A stretch of 56,941 nucleotides of DNA from Sedimenticola sp. (GTDB lineage: Bacteria; Pseudomonadota; Gammaproteobacteria; Chromatiales; Chromatiaceae), in contig JALVNE010000376.1 in NCBI GenBank assembly GCA_027026755.1, positions 1-56,941 on the forward strand, given 5' to 3'. Made by a program: the position numbers and the translations under genes. Of the stretch, positions 37,366-46,365 are shown piece by piece. The first letter of the stretch is position 1; every line of letters starts with the position of its first letter. The notes beneath the pieces are model-generated. The model made no database searches. It saw nothing but the letters and a program-made list of their open reading frames with translations, and was not told the DNA's origin.

Positions 37366-37844
37366 ATATGAAAACCGTGTTGGTCATCTGTGGCGCCTTG
37401 CTCTTGCTGGCTGCCCTGGGCCGGGCACAGATGGGCATGATGCGGGGCAGCGGGCCAGGCATGATGCGTGGTGGCATGATGAACATGTCCATGCGACGCC
37501 ATCATTATGTGATGCGCAATGGCCTGCCAGAAGAATATGTGGGTAAGCGCAACCCTCTGAGTCGCAACGCTGAAGACCTGGCCCTGGGAAAAACCCTGTA
37601 CCAGTCCAACTGTGCTGCCTGCCATGGCGCGCAGGGACATGGAGACGGTCCCGCTGGAAAGAACCTGAATCCCCGGCCGGCCAATATCGCCCGCTTCGCG
37701 AAGATGCCCATGGCATCCGATCCTTACCTCTACTGGACCATCAGTGAGGGCGGCACGCCGGTGAAAAGCGCCATGCCGCCTTTCAAGAATGTTCTCAAGG
37801 AACAGGAGATTTGGCAGATCATTGCTTACCTGCGGCGGATGTGA
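37362..37844 (+). CDS. c-type cytochrome, paralogue 1
   Basis: The 160-residue protein has a signal peptide (MNMKTVLVICGALLLLAALG), a Met-rich stretch (MGMMRGSGPGMMRGGMMNMS) and one haem motif CAACH with likely Met ligand in SAMPPF. The Met-rich part may bind copper. Coupled to the FTR1 permease by ATGA, it is probably the electron acceptor or oxidase partner for iron uptake. From residue 17 onward it is identical in sequence to the paralogue at 39223. Confidence 0.92.
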   Translation: MNMKTVLVICGALLLLAALGRAQMGMMRGSGPGMMRGGMMNMSMRRHHYVMRNGLPEEYVGKRNPLSRNAEDLALGKTLYQSNCAACHGAQGHGDGPAGKNLNPRPANIARFAKMPMASDPYLYWTISEGGTPVKSAMPPFKNVLKEQEIWQIIAYLRRM

Positions 37845-38174
37845 GGAACTACCCGGGAGAGCTTGGCGCCACCATTCCTTGATGAAGGATCCCCGGTTCC
37901 TGCCGGGCCACGGGGTACTCCCGGCGGGAAGCACGTTAAGTTTGTTCGTGTAGCAGACGCAGTTTTCTGGTACATGAGACTTTCTTCTCGTCCTCGTCGC
38001 ACCGAAGGGCAGTTGCAGGAACCAGCTAAAGGAACTCTCCGGAGGCAAAACTGCTTAGAAACTGTAGGGTGGCAAGTTGGATCCTCTACTATTCTATGTG
38101 TTACTGCCCTCTTTGGTGACAGGCTCAAGGCACTGGGGTATATTCAGATTCAGAAAACGAATCGTCCAAGAAAG

Positions 38175-39008
38175 ATGACAGACAACGTCAAGATGTCCCC
38201 GTTCTCCCACAGTTTTACAGTGAATTTGCCAACAAGCGTGACTCGTCACCATCAACGGGTGCTGATCATATTGTTGATGGTTATGCCGACGTTGCTGGGA
38301 GGCTGCAGTCATGGCTTGAAAAATTTTTTTGGCGTAAAAGGCTTTGTAGAAAATAAGATAACCAAGCAAGGCATACCGGATGTGGAAGTGCGTGCGAATT
38401 GTGTAGTATATGCTGGCATAGAATCTACAAAGCTCAAAAAGAACGCTATCCGCATCACTGATAGTGATGGGTATTTCTATTTTTCTTTGAGTGATGTCAA
38501 CTATTGCGATTATGTTTATTATCAGGCGAGCAAACCGGGTTATGTTGTAGTATATCAGCCATCGATGGGAAACAATTATCCCGTAAAACATGGGAGTACA
38601 ATATTTTTTTCCATGATTCCGGAAAATGAGTTGTTAACATATTATTTGCAGATTATAAAGCCGATAGAAAAGCAATATTCCTTTACAGTGAAGGATGGAA
38701 AAGAAACCCCGGATTATGCGGGACAGTTTTTTGGAAACTTTGTCAGGTTTAAATGCGCTAAAAGGGTGGCGAAAACCCACCAAGATATAAATTTCATAAA
38801 AGAACATTATTGCCCCGTTTTATTAAAAGAACTGCCGATGTTTGAGCGCTCCCCATACAAGGAGCGTTGGGTAGATGTGGAGACGCCATGTCCATCTGTG
38901 ATTTGGGCTAATATTCCGGAAAACAGATACTATGCTGACAAGACAGCCCATCCAGAGTCCAGCAATAAGATTGATGTGGATGAGCTAAAAGAATTTTGTA
39001 ATAAGTAG
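38175..39008 (+). CDS. Lipoprotein with carboxypeptidase-regulatory-like domain
   Basis: A protein of about 277 residues has a lipobox-like LLGGC after the hydrophobic VLIILLMVMPTL, and a beta-sandwich domain like carboxypeptidase-regulatory/Cna-B repeats (GFVENKITKQGIPDVEVRAN, ITDSDGYFYFSLSD). The coding sequence is visibly AT-rich against its neighbours, suggesting transfer. An ATG at 38193 is an alternative start. The 37845-38174 gap holds no gene, but its part near 37940 resembles the bases after 39705. Function unknown. Confidence 0.6.
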   Translation: MTDNVKMSPFSHSFTVNLPTSVTRHHQRVLIILLMVMPTLLGGCSHGLKNFFGVKGFVENKITKQGIPDVEVRANCVVYAGIESTKLKKNAIRITDSDGYFYFSLSDVNYCDYVYYQASKPGYVVVYQPSMGNNYPVKHGSTIFFSMIPENELLTYYLQIIKPIEKQYSFTVKDGKETPDYAGQFFGNFVRFKCAKRVAKTHQDINFIKEHYCPVLLKELPMFERSPYKERWVDVETPCPSVIWANIPENRYYADKTAHPESSNKIDVDELKEFCNK

Positions 39009-39096
39009 GGGTTCTCGGTGTCTGTTTCAACTTCGGCAATTTCAGTTGGTGGGAGTCGCATGCTCACAAGTAATTGAATTTGCCTGACGCAACAAT

Positions 39097-39132
39097 TGTC
39101 ATGAACCAGAAAATCATTCCTGTCCTGTCCTT
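39097..39132 (+). repeat. Fragment of the cytochrome gene start from 31652
   Basis: About 35 bases, from TGTCATGAACCAGAAAATC to CCTGTCCTT, match the start of the lipoprotein cytochrome gene at 31652-31687. The match ends at a lost T, and a 34-residue frame (39101-39205) runs on from this false start. It looks like recombination debris. Confidence 0.7.
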
Positions 39133-39222
39133 GTTGCAACAAACCACCGCGTTGATGGCGCTTGTCCAAGGACAGGTGGTCATTGCCCTATATTCATTCG
39201 TATAAAATACAGGAACTGAAAC

Positions 39223-39705
39223 ATGAATATGAAAACCATACTGGCAATCTTCGGCGCATTGATCATGCTGGCTGCCCTGGGCCGGGCACAGATGGGCATG
39301 ATGCGGGGCAGCGGGCCAGGCATGATGCGTGGTGGCATGATGAACATGTCCATGCGACGCCATCATTATGTGATGCGCAATGGCCTGCCAGAAGAATATG
39401 TGGGTAAGCGCAACCCTCTGAGTCGCAACGCTGAAGACCTGGCCCTGGGAAAAACCCTGTACCAGTCCAACTGTGCTGCCTGCCATGGCGCGCAGGGACA
39501 TGGAGACGGTCCCGCTGGAAAGAACCTGAATCCCCGGCCGGCCAATATCGCCCGCTTCGCGAAGATGCCCATGGCATCCGATCCTTACCTCTACTGGACC
39601 ATCAGTGAGGGCGGCACGCCGGTGAAAAGCGCCATGCCGCCTTTCAAGAATGTTCTCAAAGAGCAGGAAATCTGGCAGATCATTGCTTACCTGCGGCGGA
39701 TGTGA
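39223..39705 (+). CDS. c-type cytochrome, paralogue 2
   Basis: The 160-residue product is the same size as paralogue 1 and differs only in its signal peptide (TILAIFGALIML against TVLVICGALLLL). The DNA is identical for about 392 bases (39268-39659 against 37407-37798), yet silent differences appear again in the last 45 bases, which points to gene conversion. It has the same CAACH haem motif and Met-rich N-terminus. It has its own upstream sequence and is not coupled to a permease gene. Confidence 0.92.
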   Translation: MNMKTILAIFGALIMLAALGRAQMGMMRGSGPGMMRGGMMNMSMRRHHYVMRNGLPEEYVGKRNPLSRNAEDLALGKTLYQSNCAACHGAQGHGDGPAGKNLNPRPANIARFAKMPMASDPYLYWTISEGGTPVKSAMPPFKNVLKEQEIWQIIAYLRRM

Positions 39706-39814
39706 TGGTCATCGGGGAGGCATGGGCCCTGTCCTTGTTCGTGCAGGAGACAGAGGTTTCTGATACAAGAAAGACTTTCTTCCTGTCCCCGGGGATCCCG
39801 CCGGCCATTCGTAC

Positions 39815-41086
39815 ATGGAGACGCATTTTTTCCACAATCACCAGCTGCACAGTTACAGGGCGGATCTTCTGGCCCTCTACCAGGCTGCGCTGGGGCGGGT
39901 GGCGGGTGACAAGGCCGTTTCCCGCTGGCTGAAAGCCCATGAACCCGCCCCCGTTCCCCAGGCCGTGGTGGCCATCGGCAAGGCGGCTTCCGCGATGATG
40001 TTTGGTGCCTGCGAGGTGCTGGGGAACAGGCTGGCGGCAGGGTTGGTGATCACACGGAAAGGCCATGCCGATCCGCGGCTGGTGGGGCAGGCGGCAATCG
40101 TTCAACTGGAAGCGGCACATCCCGTGCCTGATGCCAGCAGCCTGGCAGCCGGGGAGCAGCTGTTGCGTTTCATCGCCACCCAGCCTGGAGATCGCCCGAT
40201 GCTCTTTCTGCTCTCTGGTGGAACTTCCAGTCTTGTCGAAGTCCTGCCGGAAGGCCGTTCTCTGAATGACCTGCAAGCCCTCAACCGCTGGCTGCTGGCC
40301 AGTGGGCTGGATATCTGTTCCATGAACCTGGTGCGCAGTCGGCTGTCCCGGATCAAGGGCGGACAGCTCGCGCATTTTCTGGGAGGCAGGGCTGCTCAGG
40401 CGCTGCTCATTTCTGACGTGCCTGGAGATGATCCTGCCTTTGTCGGTTCCGGTCTGTTGTATCCGCTGCCGGACGAAGCCCTGCTGCCGCCACTTCCCGT
40501 CAGCCTGAGTAATATCCTCGTCGAGCCCTGTTTCCTGGAGGATACGGGCATTCCGCACCACATTGTTGCCGCAAACGCCGATGCGGTGGATGCTGCCGTT
40601 GAAGCTGCCAGGGGGCTGGGGTATCAGACCACCGCCAGCTTTCCCTTTCTGCAAGGAGACGCGGCAGAGGAGGGAAGGGCATTCGGCCGGTACATGCGCC
40701 AGGCGCAGCCTGGCGTGTATGTCATGGGAGGAGAAACCACCGTGAACCTGCCGCCATCACCAGGGCGCGGCGGTCGGTGCCAGCATCTGGCCGTGGCTGC
40801 CGCGGGGGAGATCCGGGGCCGGAAAGATATCCTGATCCTCGCGGCGGGCACTGACGGCAGTGACGGCAACAGTAATGACGCCGGCGCTCTCGTCGATGGC
40901 GGAACCTGGCAGCGGGCTGCCGATGCAGGGCTGGATCCCGGCCATGCTTTGGCAGCCGCGGATAGTGGCAGTTTCCTGGAGGCCACAGGTGACCTGGTTC
41001 ACACGGGGCCCACGGGCACCAATGTCATGGATCTCCTGATTGGTTTGCGGGTGCCTGATTCCAAAGCAGATTCCGGAAAAGTGTGA
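39815..41086 (+). CDS. Glycerate 2-kinase (DUF4147/MOFRL family)
   Basis: The 423-residue protein has an N-terminal DUF4147 domain with AIGKAASAMM and LLSGGTSSLVE, and a C-terminal MOFRL domain with GGETTVNLPP and GTDGSDGNSNDAGALVDG. Such enzymes phosphorylate D-glycerate to 2-phosphoglycerate in glycolate or serine metabolism. Length agrees with the family (about 410-450). The upstream 39706-39814 segment resembles the bases downstream of cytochrome paralogue 1, so the duplication reached here. Confidence 0.93.
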   Translation: METHFFHNHQLHSYRADLLALYQAALGRVAGDKAVSRWLKAHEPAPVPQAVVAIGKAASAMMFGACEVLGNRLAAGLVITRKGHADPRLVGQAAIVQLEAAHPVPDASSLAAGEQLLRFIATQPGDRPMLFLLSGGTSSLVEVLPEGRSLNDLQALNRWLLASGLDICSMNLVRSRLSRIKGGQLAHFLGGRAAQALLISDVPGDDPAFVGSGLLYPLPDEALLPPLPVSLSNILVEPCFLEDTGIPHHIVAANADAVDAAVEAARGLGYQTTASFPFLQGDAAEEGRAFGRYMRQAQPGVYVMGGETTVNLPPSPGRGGRCQHLAVAAAGEIRGRKDILILAAGTDGSDGNSNDAGALVDGGTWQRAADAGLDPGHALAAADSGSFLEATGDLVHTGPTGTNVMDLLIGLRVPDSKADSGKV

Positions 41087-41205
41087 CCCCGCTGGCGTTC
41101 TCCGGCTTTGCCGGGCAGTTCACGGCCCACAGCCTGAACTTCTGCTAGTTTCAATGCTCTTACTGCCATTTCTGTCCACACCGTCAATCACGGAGAGTAC
41201 CATTC

Positions 41206-42642
41206 ATGTTGTATCGAACGCTGTTGGGTCTTGCCGCCGGCCTGTTGTTTTCCGCTTCCGTTCTTGCGGCCGATTATCATGTTGGCCCGGGGCAGCCTCT
41301 GTCTGCCATTGCCCAGGTTCCCTGGGACAATCTGCAACCGGGAGATCATGTCTATATTCATTGGCGTTCCCAACCCTACAAGGAAAAATGGATCATCTCC
41401 GCCCGGGGAACGGCTTCCCGGCCCGTGATCATTTCCGGCGTTCCAGGAGGTTCCGGTGAGCTGCCTGTCATCGATGGCAGGGATGCGGTCACGCCGGCCA
41501 ATGTGAACTTCTGGAATGAATCGCGGGGGGTGATCAAGTTCGGGGGTGACATGAACGCCGGTGAAGTGCCTCCCCGATACGTGATCCTGGAAAACCTGGA
41601 TATCCGCTCCGGAAGACCGGCATATTCGTTCACCGGTGACAATGGTTCTGTCAGCAACTACAGCAGAAACGCGGCTTCCGTTTACGTCGAGGTGGGACAG
41701 CATCTCACCATCCGCAACTGTATCTTGCGGGATTCGGGCAACGGCCTGTTCATCAGCGCCTTCGATGGTGAAACCCGGGATATCCTGGTGGAGGGCAACC
41801 GCATCTATGACAATGGCATCGATGGTTCCATCTACCAGCACAATGCCTATACCTCCGCCATTGGCATGGTGTACCAGTACAATTATTTTGGCCCCCTGCG
41901 CAATGGCGCGGATGGCAACAACCTGAAAGACCGCTCCGCCGGGCTGGTGGTCCGCTACAACTGGATCGAATCCGGCAACCGCCAGCTGGATCTGGTGGAT
42001 GCGGAGGACTCGGATGTCATCGTCAACGACCCTTCCTATGACAGAACCTACGTTTACGGAAACATTCTCATCGAACCCGATGGCGCCGGAAACAGCCAGA
42101 TTCTTCACTATGGAGGAGACAGTGGAGATACGGCCATCTACCGCAAGGGTGTGCTGCATTTCTACAACAATACCGTGGTGTCCACCCGTTCGGGAAACAC
42201 CACGCTGATGCGGCTTTCCACCAACGATGAACACGCGGATATCCGCAACAACATCTTCTATGCCACGGCGGGTGGAGATGCCCTGGCTCTGCTCGATGAA
42301 GACGGCATTGCCGATATCCGCAACAACTGGTTTTCCTCGGGCTGGGTGGACAGCCATGGTTATCTTTCCGGCCAGGTGAATGATCATGGCGGCAACATCG
42401 AGGGTGTCTCTCCCGGCTTCAAGGATGCGGCCGCGCAGGATTTCAGCCTGGTATCCACTTCGCCCGTCATCGACAAGGCGGGGCCTCTGGCTGCCGATGC
42501 CGCAGCCTATCCCGTAACCCTGCAGTATGTGAAACATGCCGCGGCCAATCCCCGTTCCCAGACCAGCCCGCCGGACATGGGGGCTTATGAATATTGTCCT
42601 GACCTGGAGTGTCAGCCGCTGTTTGCTGATGGATTTGAATGA
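41206..42642 (+). CDS. Secreted right-handed parallel beta-helix protein
   Basis: The 478-residue protein begins with a signal peptide (MLYRTLLGLAAGLLFSASVLA) and DYHVGPGQPLSAIAQVPWDN, followed by beta-helix coils (YVILENLDI, HLTIRNCILRDSGNGLFIS, ILVEGNRIYDNG). It ends LFADGFE, a short C-terminal motif I recall from secreted gammaproteobacterial proteins. The fold suits polysaccharide binding or lyase activity, but no catalytic residues are identified. A second beta-helix protein lies at 53745-55553. Confidence 0.85.
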   Translation: MLYRTLLGLAAGLLFSASVLAADYHVGPGQPLSAIAQVPWDNLQPGDHVYIHWRSQPYKEKWIISARGTASRPVIISGVPGGSGELPVIDGRDAVTPANVNFWNESRGVIKFGGDMNAGEVPPRYVILENLDIRSGRPAYSFTGDNGSVSNYSRNAASVYVEVGQHLTIRNCILRDSGNGLFISAFDGETRDILVEGNRIYDNGIDGSIYQHNAYTSAIGMVYQYNYFGPLRNGADGNNLKDRSAGLVVRYNWIESGNRQLDLVDAEDSDVIVNDPSYDRTYVYGNILIEPDGAGNSQILHYGGDSGDTAIYRKGVLHFYNNTVVSTRSGNTTLMRLSTNDEHADIRNNIFYATAGGDALALLDEDGIADIRNNWFSSGWVDSHGYLSGQVNDHGGNIEGVSPGFKDAAAQDFSLVSTSPVIDKAGPLAADAAAYPVTLQYVKHAAANPRSQTSPPDMGAYEYCPDLECQPLFADGFE

Positions 42643-42707
42643 CCCGGCGCTGACTGCCGTTGGTGACGGCGCTGCATAGGAGGTGCCGCGCCTGTTACAA
42701 TCTTTCC

Positions 42708-43514
42708 ATGAAAGACAGTGTTCAGACCCGTGCTCTGCAGTGTTTGCTGGAAGCGGATCCCGATAGCAAGATGCATTGCGTAGAGGCACTGGCAAAGGAT
42801 TGGAAAGCCGGCCGCCTGAGACTGGACTGGCCCCAGCCAATGGAGCAGCTGCTCGATGCGGGCCAGCCAGAGCGCCCGGTGCTGGTGTCTCCCCGGGATC
42901 TGCCCAGGCGCAGGCTTGGTAGCGTGGAGGGGCAGGCGGCCATGCTGCATGCCATTGCCCATATCGAATTCAATGCCATCAACCTGGCGCTGGACGCGGT
43001 GTGCCGCTACCGGGATCTGCCAGCGGATTATTACGGTGACTGGACCCGGGTCGCATCGGAAGAAGTCTATCACTTTGGGCTGGTGCGCCAGCGGCTTCGG
43101 GACCTGGGCTTCGATTACGGCGATTTTCCCGCCCACAACGGCCTGTGGGAGCTGGCGCGCAAGACGGCCCATGATCCCTTGGTGCGCATGGCCATGGTGC
43201 CCCGGGTCATGGAAGCCCGGGGCCTGGACGTCACGCCGGACATCATACGCAAGTTCGAAGGCATTGGCGATGAGCGGAGCGTGGATGTGCTGAAGATCAT
43301 CCTGCGGGACGAAGTGGGGCATGTGGAAGCGGGGTCACGCTGGTTCCATTTCCTCTGTGACCAGCGGGGGCTGGACAGTGAAGCGACTTATTTTTCTCTC
43401 ATAGACCAGTATCTGGCGGGCCATGTCAGTTGTCCTTTGCACAAGGAAGCGAGAAAGGCTGCCGGTTTCTCCGAAAGCGAGTTGAATCACCTGGAGGCAT
43501 TATGCGCTGGATAG
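42708..43514 (+). CDS. DUF455 ferritin-like protein
   Basis: The 268-residue protein has the DUF455 pattern, with HAIAHIEFNAINLALDA, ASEEVYHFGLV and LRDEVGHVEAG, supplying the Glu and His ligands for a diiron centre in a four-helix bundle. Proteins of this family are related to MiaE-like oxygenases; the substrate is unknown. It overlaps the next gene by 13 bases. Confidence 0.88.
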   Translation: MKDSVQTRALQCLLEADPDSKMHCVEALAKDWKAGRLRLDWPQPMEQLLDAGQPERPVLVSPRDLPRRRLGSVEGQAAMLHAIAHIEFNAINLALDAVCRYRDLPADYYGDWTRVASEEVYHFGLVRQRLRDLGFDYGDFPAHNGLWELARKTAHDPLVRMAMVPRVMEARGLDVTPDIIRKFEGIGDERSVDVLKIILRDEVGHVEAGSRWFHFLCDQRGLDSEATYFSLIDQYLAGHVSCPLHKEARKAAGFSESELNHLEALCAG

Positions 43515-44188
43515 TTTTGCTGCTTACCTGTTTTTCCCTGGCCGCCCGGGCAGGCGAGGCCGACCTGCTCGTGTACAAGGTTCAGGAGCCGGGGGTGGAA
43601 AACTATTTCAGCCGTATCCTGGTGACACCCACACGCCTGCGCATGGACGAGGGCAGCGATACGGGGGGATATACCATCTACGATCGCAAGACAGGCTTGA
43701 TCTTCAACGTGGATACAGAGGAGGAAACAGTGATCGTGTTCGAGCCGCCATCACTGCAGCCCACACCTCCGGAATCCATGAAACTGGACATTCAGACCCA
43801 GGTGGAGAAGAAGGCCCCCCAGGTGGAGGGAAAGCAGCCTGTCAGCGTCAGGCTGCTGGCCAACGAAAAGGTCTGCCGGGAACTCCTGGTGATAGACAAC
43901 GGCATGGCCGATGCCATAGCCGCCCTGCGGGAGCTGTACAAGGCACTGGCCAGAGTTCAGTATCCCACGGCTCACATGCCCGGCAACGACATGAGTGACT
44001 GCGAACTCAGCGAGTTCGTGTACGCGCCCCAGCGGGCCTGGGAACACGGGCTTCCCCTGTGGGATGTCATGGGGGAGAAGCGGCGTCTGCTGGTGGATTT
44101 CCGCCGTCACTATACCGTCCCGGAGGAAATGTTCCAGGTCCCGGAAAGCTACGAGCGTGTGGTTCCGCCTCCCTTGGAAGGCAACTGA
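43502..44188 (+). CDS. Secreted protein of unknown function
   Basis: The 228-residue product starts MRWIVLLLTCFSLAARAGEA, a signal peptide, and contains YFSRILVTPTRLRMDEGS and GYTIYDRKTGLIFNV, typical of DUF4412-like outer-membrane-associated beta proteins. It has a pair of cysteines (CRELL and CELSEF) that could bond. Coupled to the DUF455 gene. Function unknown. Confidence 0.75.
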   Translation: MRWIVLLLTCFSLAARAGEADLLVYKVQEPGVENYFSRILVTPTRLRMDEGSDTGGYTIYDRKTGLIFNVDTEEETVIVFEPPSLQPTPPESMKLDIQTQVEKKAPQVEGKQPVSVRLLANEKVCRELLVIDNGMADAIAALRELYKALARVQYPTAHMPGNDMSDCELSEFVYAPQRAWEHGLPLWDVMGEKRRLLVDFRRHYTVPEEMFQVPESYERVVPPPLEGN

Positions 44189-44258
44189 GAGGAGTCGGTG
44201 TTGTTCCACATGGGCTCGTTAATTGCTGGTCACGCCCGGATAAGAATAAATCGTATTC

Positions 44259-44325
44259 GTAGGTCGGACTTCAGTCCGACAATGCTTGCTTGGGGCTACT
44301 GTTGTCGGGCTGAAGCCCGACCTAC
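44259..44325. repeat. GTAGGTCGG palindromic repeat, copy 3
   Basis: It has the same architecture as the copies at 9817 and 12342, and lies just beyond the lpxH stop codon. Confidence 0.9.
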
Positions 44326-44327
44326 GA

Positions 44328-45059
44328 TCATGGCGTAAGGATAGCCTGCCGCTCCAGTTTGCCTTTGTCGTCCATGGCCATGGCGAAACTCCCTTCTTTC
44401 TTCCAGTCCGCCAGCACCACCCGCCGCGCCGGGTGGCCATCCAGGGTGAATTCGTGAACGCCGGGTCGGTGGGTATGTCCGTGAATCATCCAATGGACAT
44501 GGTGTCGGCGCATGGCTTCTTCCACGGCCTGCTGATTCACGTCGGTGATGTTTTCCGCTTTTGCCGCCTGGGCTTCACCGCTCATGCGGCGCATTTCGGC
44601 GGCTTTTTCCAAGCGTTCAGGGATGCTCATGGACATGACCTGAGTCCTGAATGCGGGGCTGCGTAACCGCTTGCGGGCTTGTTGATAGTCCGTGTCGTCG
44701 GTGCACAACTGGTCGCCATGGGTGAGCAGAACAGGGCCTGCCGGGGTCTGGAGCACGAATTCTTCCGGCAGCAGGGTAATGCCGGTTTCTTCGGCAAAGC
44801 TCTCGCCGAGCAGGAAGTCGCGGTTGCCATGCTGGATGAACACCGACCTGTGCCTGCTCAGGGCGGCAAGCTCGTCTTTCACCTGGCGGGCGAACGGCGA
44901 TGGATCGTCGTCACCAATCCAGGCGTCGAACAGATCACCCAGGATATAGAGGGCATTGGCTTCCCGCGCGGCGCTCTGGAGAAAACGCCGGAACTGCGCA
45001 TTCAGTTCCGGCGTTCGGGGGGAAAGGTGAAGATCGGAGATGAAAAGGCTGCGGCTCAT
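44328..45059 (-). CDS. lpxH: UDP-2,3-diacylglucosamine diphosphatase LpxH
   Basis: The 243-residue metallophosphoesterase has the motif set DLHLSP (residues 9-14), GDLFDAWIGDDD, GNRDFLLG, THGDQ and HGHTHRP. It cleaves UDP-diacylglucosamine to lipid X in lipid A synthesis at the inner membrane. Its stop lies next to a GTAGGTCGG repeat. ppiB and the second cyclophilin gene are upstream on the same strand; the usual lpxH-ppiB-cysS neighbourhood is preserved. Confidence 0.95.
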   Translation of the reverse strand: MSRSLFISDLHLSPRTPELNAQFRRFLQSAAREANALYILGDLFDAWIGDDDPSPFARQVKDELAALSRHRSVFIQHGNRDFLLGESFAEETGITLLPEEFVLQTPAGPVLLTHGDQLCTDDTDYQQARKRLRSPAFRTQVMSMSIPERLEKAAEMRRMSGEAQAAKAENITDVNQQAVEEAMRRHHVHWMIHGHTHRPGVHEFTLDGHPARRVVLADWKKEGSFAMAMDDKGKLERQAILTP

Positions 45060-45091
45060 CTTGCGTCAATGTTGTCCAACTTCCGGGTTGC

Positions 45092-45181
45092 TGGCCATTC
45101 GGGCCAGGGAACGTCGTAAACCCTTCCCTGGGGACTTGACGGTGGCGTCCCTGCCACCGACATCCCTGGCCCGAATGGCCA
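45092..45181. repeat. 90-bp palindromic element between lpxH and ppiB
   Basis: TGGCCATTCGGGCCAGGGA (45092-45110) and its exact complement (45163-45181) frame a short interior with an inner hairpin GGTGGC/GCCACC at 45141-45158. Only one copy was noticed in the window. Confidence 0.7.
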
Positions 45182-45210
45182 CCAGCCCCAGAACCAATGC
45201 CCGACCGGAC

Positions 45211-45699
45211 TCAATCGCTGATTTCAGCCTTCTCGATGATGACTGGCTCCACAGGCACATCGGAATGGCCGGCCTTGTTGCCGGTGGGCACCTTCTCGAT
45301 TGCGTCCACCACGTCCGTGCCTTCCACCACCTTGCCGAACACGGCATAGCCCCAGCCGTCCTGACCGGGATAATCCAGGAAGGCATTGTCCTTGGTGTTG
45401 ATGAAGAACTGGGCGCTGGCGGAATGAGGGTCCATGGTGCGGGCCATGGCAATGCTGTATTTCACGTTGCTCAGACCGTTCTTTGCCTCGTTTTCGATGG
45501 GCTCGCGGGTGGCCTTTTGCATCATGTCGGGCATGAAGCCGCCACCCTGGATCATGAAGCCCGGGATGACACGGTGAAAGATCAGCCCGTCATAGAAGCC
45601 GTCCTCTACGTATTGCTTGAAGTTGGCACAGGTGATGGGCGCCTTCTCCTCGTCCAGTTCGATGACGATGTCGCCCTTGTTGGTTTTCAGAGTGATCAT
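45211..45699 (-). CDS. ppiB: Peptidyl-prolyl isomerase B (cytoplasmic cyclophilin)
   Basis: This 162-residue cyclophilin has the core [14 protein letters not shown] and [14 protein letters not shown]-like motif (here [15 protein letters not shown]) with the catalytic Arg in FHRV, and no signal peptide. It overlaps the secreted cyclophilin gene by four bases. lpxH lies downstream, 151 bases away, beyond a 90-base palindrome. Confidence 0.95.
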   Translation of the reverse strand: MITLKTNKGDIVIELDEEKAPITCANFKQYVEDGFYDGLIFHRVIPGFMIQGGGFMPDMMQKATREPIENEAKNGLSNVKYSIAMARTMDPHSASAQFFINTKDNAFLDYPGQDGWGYAVFGKVVEGTDVVDAIEKVPTGNKAGHSDVPVEPVIIEKAEISD

Positions 45700-46256
45700 T
45701 TTTTGGTTTCCACGCGTTTGACAGATTTGATGAAAATGGTTTCCACGGGCACGTTGCGGCGGCCGGCCTTCACGCCAGTGGGCGTGGCGGCAATGGCATC
45801 CACCACGTCCATACCCTTGGTTACCCTGCCGAACACGGCATAGCCACCATAGTTGGGATAATCCAGATTGGGATTGTCCTTGTGGTTGATGAAGAACTGG
45901 CTGGTGGCCGAATTGGGTTCGCTGGTGCGGGCCATGGCAATGGTGCCGCGCTTGTTGCTCAGGCCGTTGTCCGCTTCGTTCCTGATGGGCTCATGGGTGG
46001 GCTTTTTCTGCATGTCCTCGGTAAGGCCGCCGCCCTGGATCATGAAGCCGGAAATCACCCGGTGGAAGATGGTGCCATCATAGAAGCCTTCATCCACGTA
46101 ACGCAGGAAGTTCTCCACCGTGACGGGGGCCTTGTCCTTGTCCAGGGCCAGCTCGATGTTGCCCTTGCTGGTTTCCATGAGCACCTTGACCTCCTCGGCC
46201 AGCAGGCTGCCGCTCAGGCCGGTCAGCAACAGCAGGGAAAACAGGATTCTTTTCAT
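45696..46256 (-). CDS. Secreted peptidyl-prolyl isomerase (cyclophilin)
   Basis: The product has 186 residues with a signal peptide ([20 protein letters not shown]) and the cyclophilin core [14 protein letters not shown] and [11 protein letters not shown]. It would act in the periplasm, like PpiA. The gene is an apparent duplicate of ppiB and overlaps it by ATGA. The ATG at 46256 fits the signal peptide; longer in-frame extension to 46367 would overlap cysS. Confidence 0.94.
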   Translation of the reverse strand: MKRILFSLLLLTGLSGSLLAEEVKVLMETSKGNIELALDKDKAPVTVENFLRYVDEGFYDGTIFHRVISGFMIQGGGLTEDMQKKPTHEPIRNEADNGLSNKRGTIAMARTSEPNSATSQFFINHKDNPNLDYPNYGGYAVFGRVTKGMDVVDAIAATPTGVKAGRRNVPVETIFIKSVKRVETKK

Positions 46257-46365
46257 GTTCTCGTTTCTCTTGGGTATTTGTACAAGGGGCCTATGATACA
46301 ACTGTGATCGGCTCAGGGCATAGGGTAAAATTGTCGGGTTTTCATCGACCCCTGGCCAGTCCATC

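Noticed and set aside
41188-42840. Long open frame opposite the beta-helix gene
   Set aside because: The plus strand has a signal peptide and beta-helix repeats; the antisense protein is compositionally a shadow of them.
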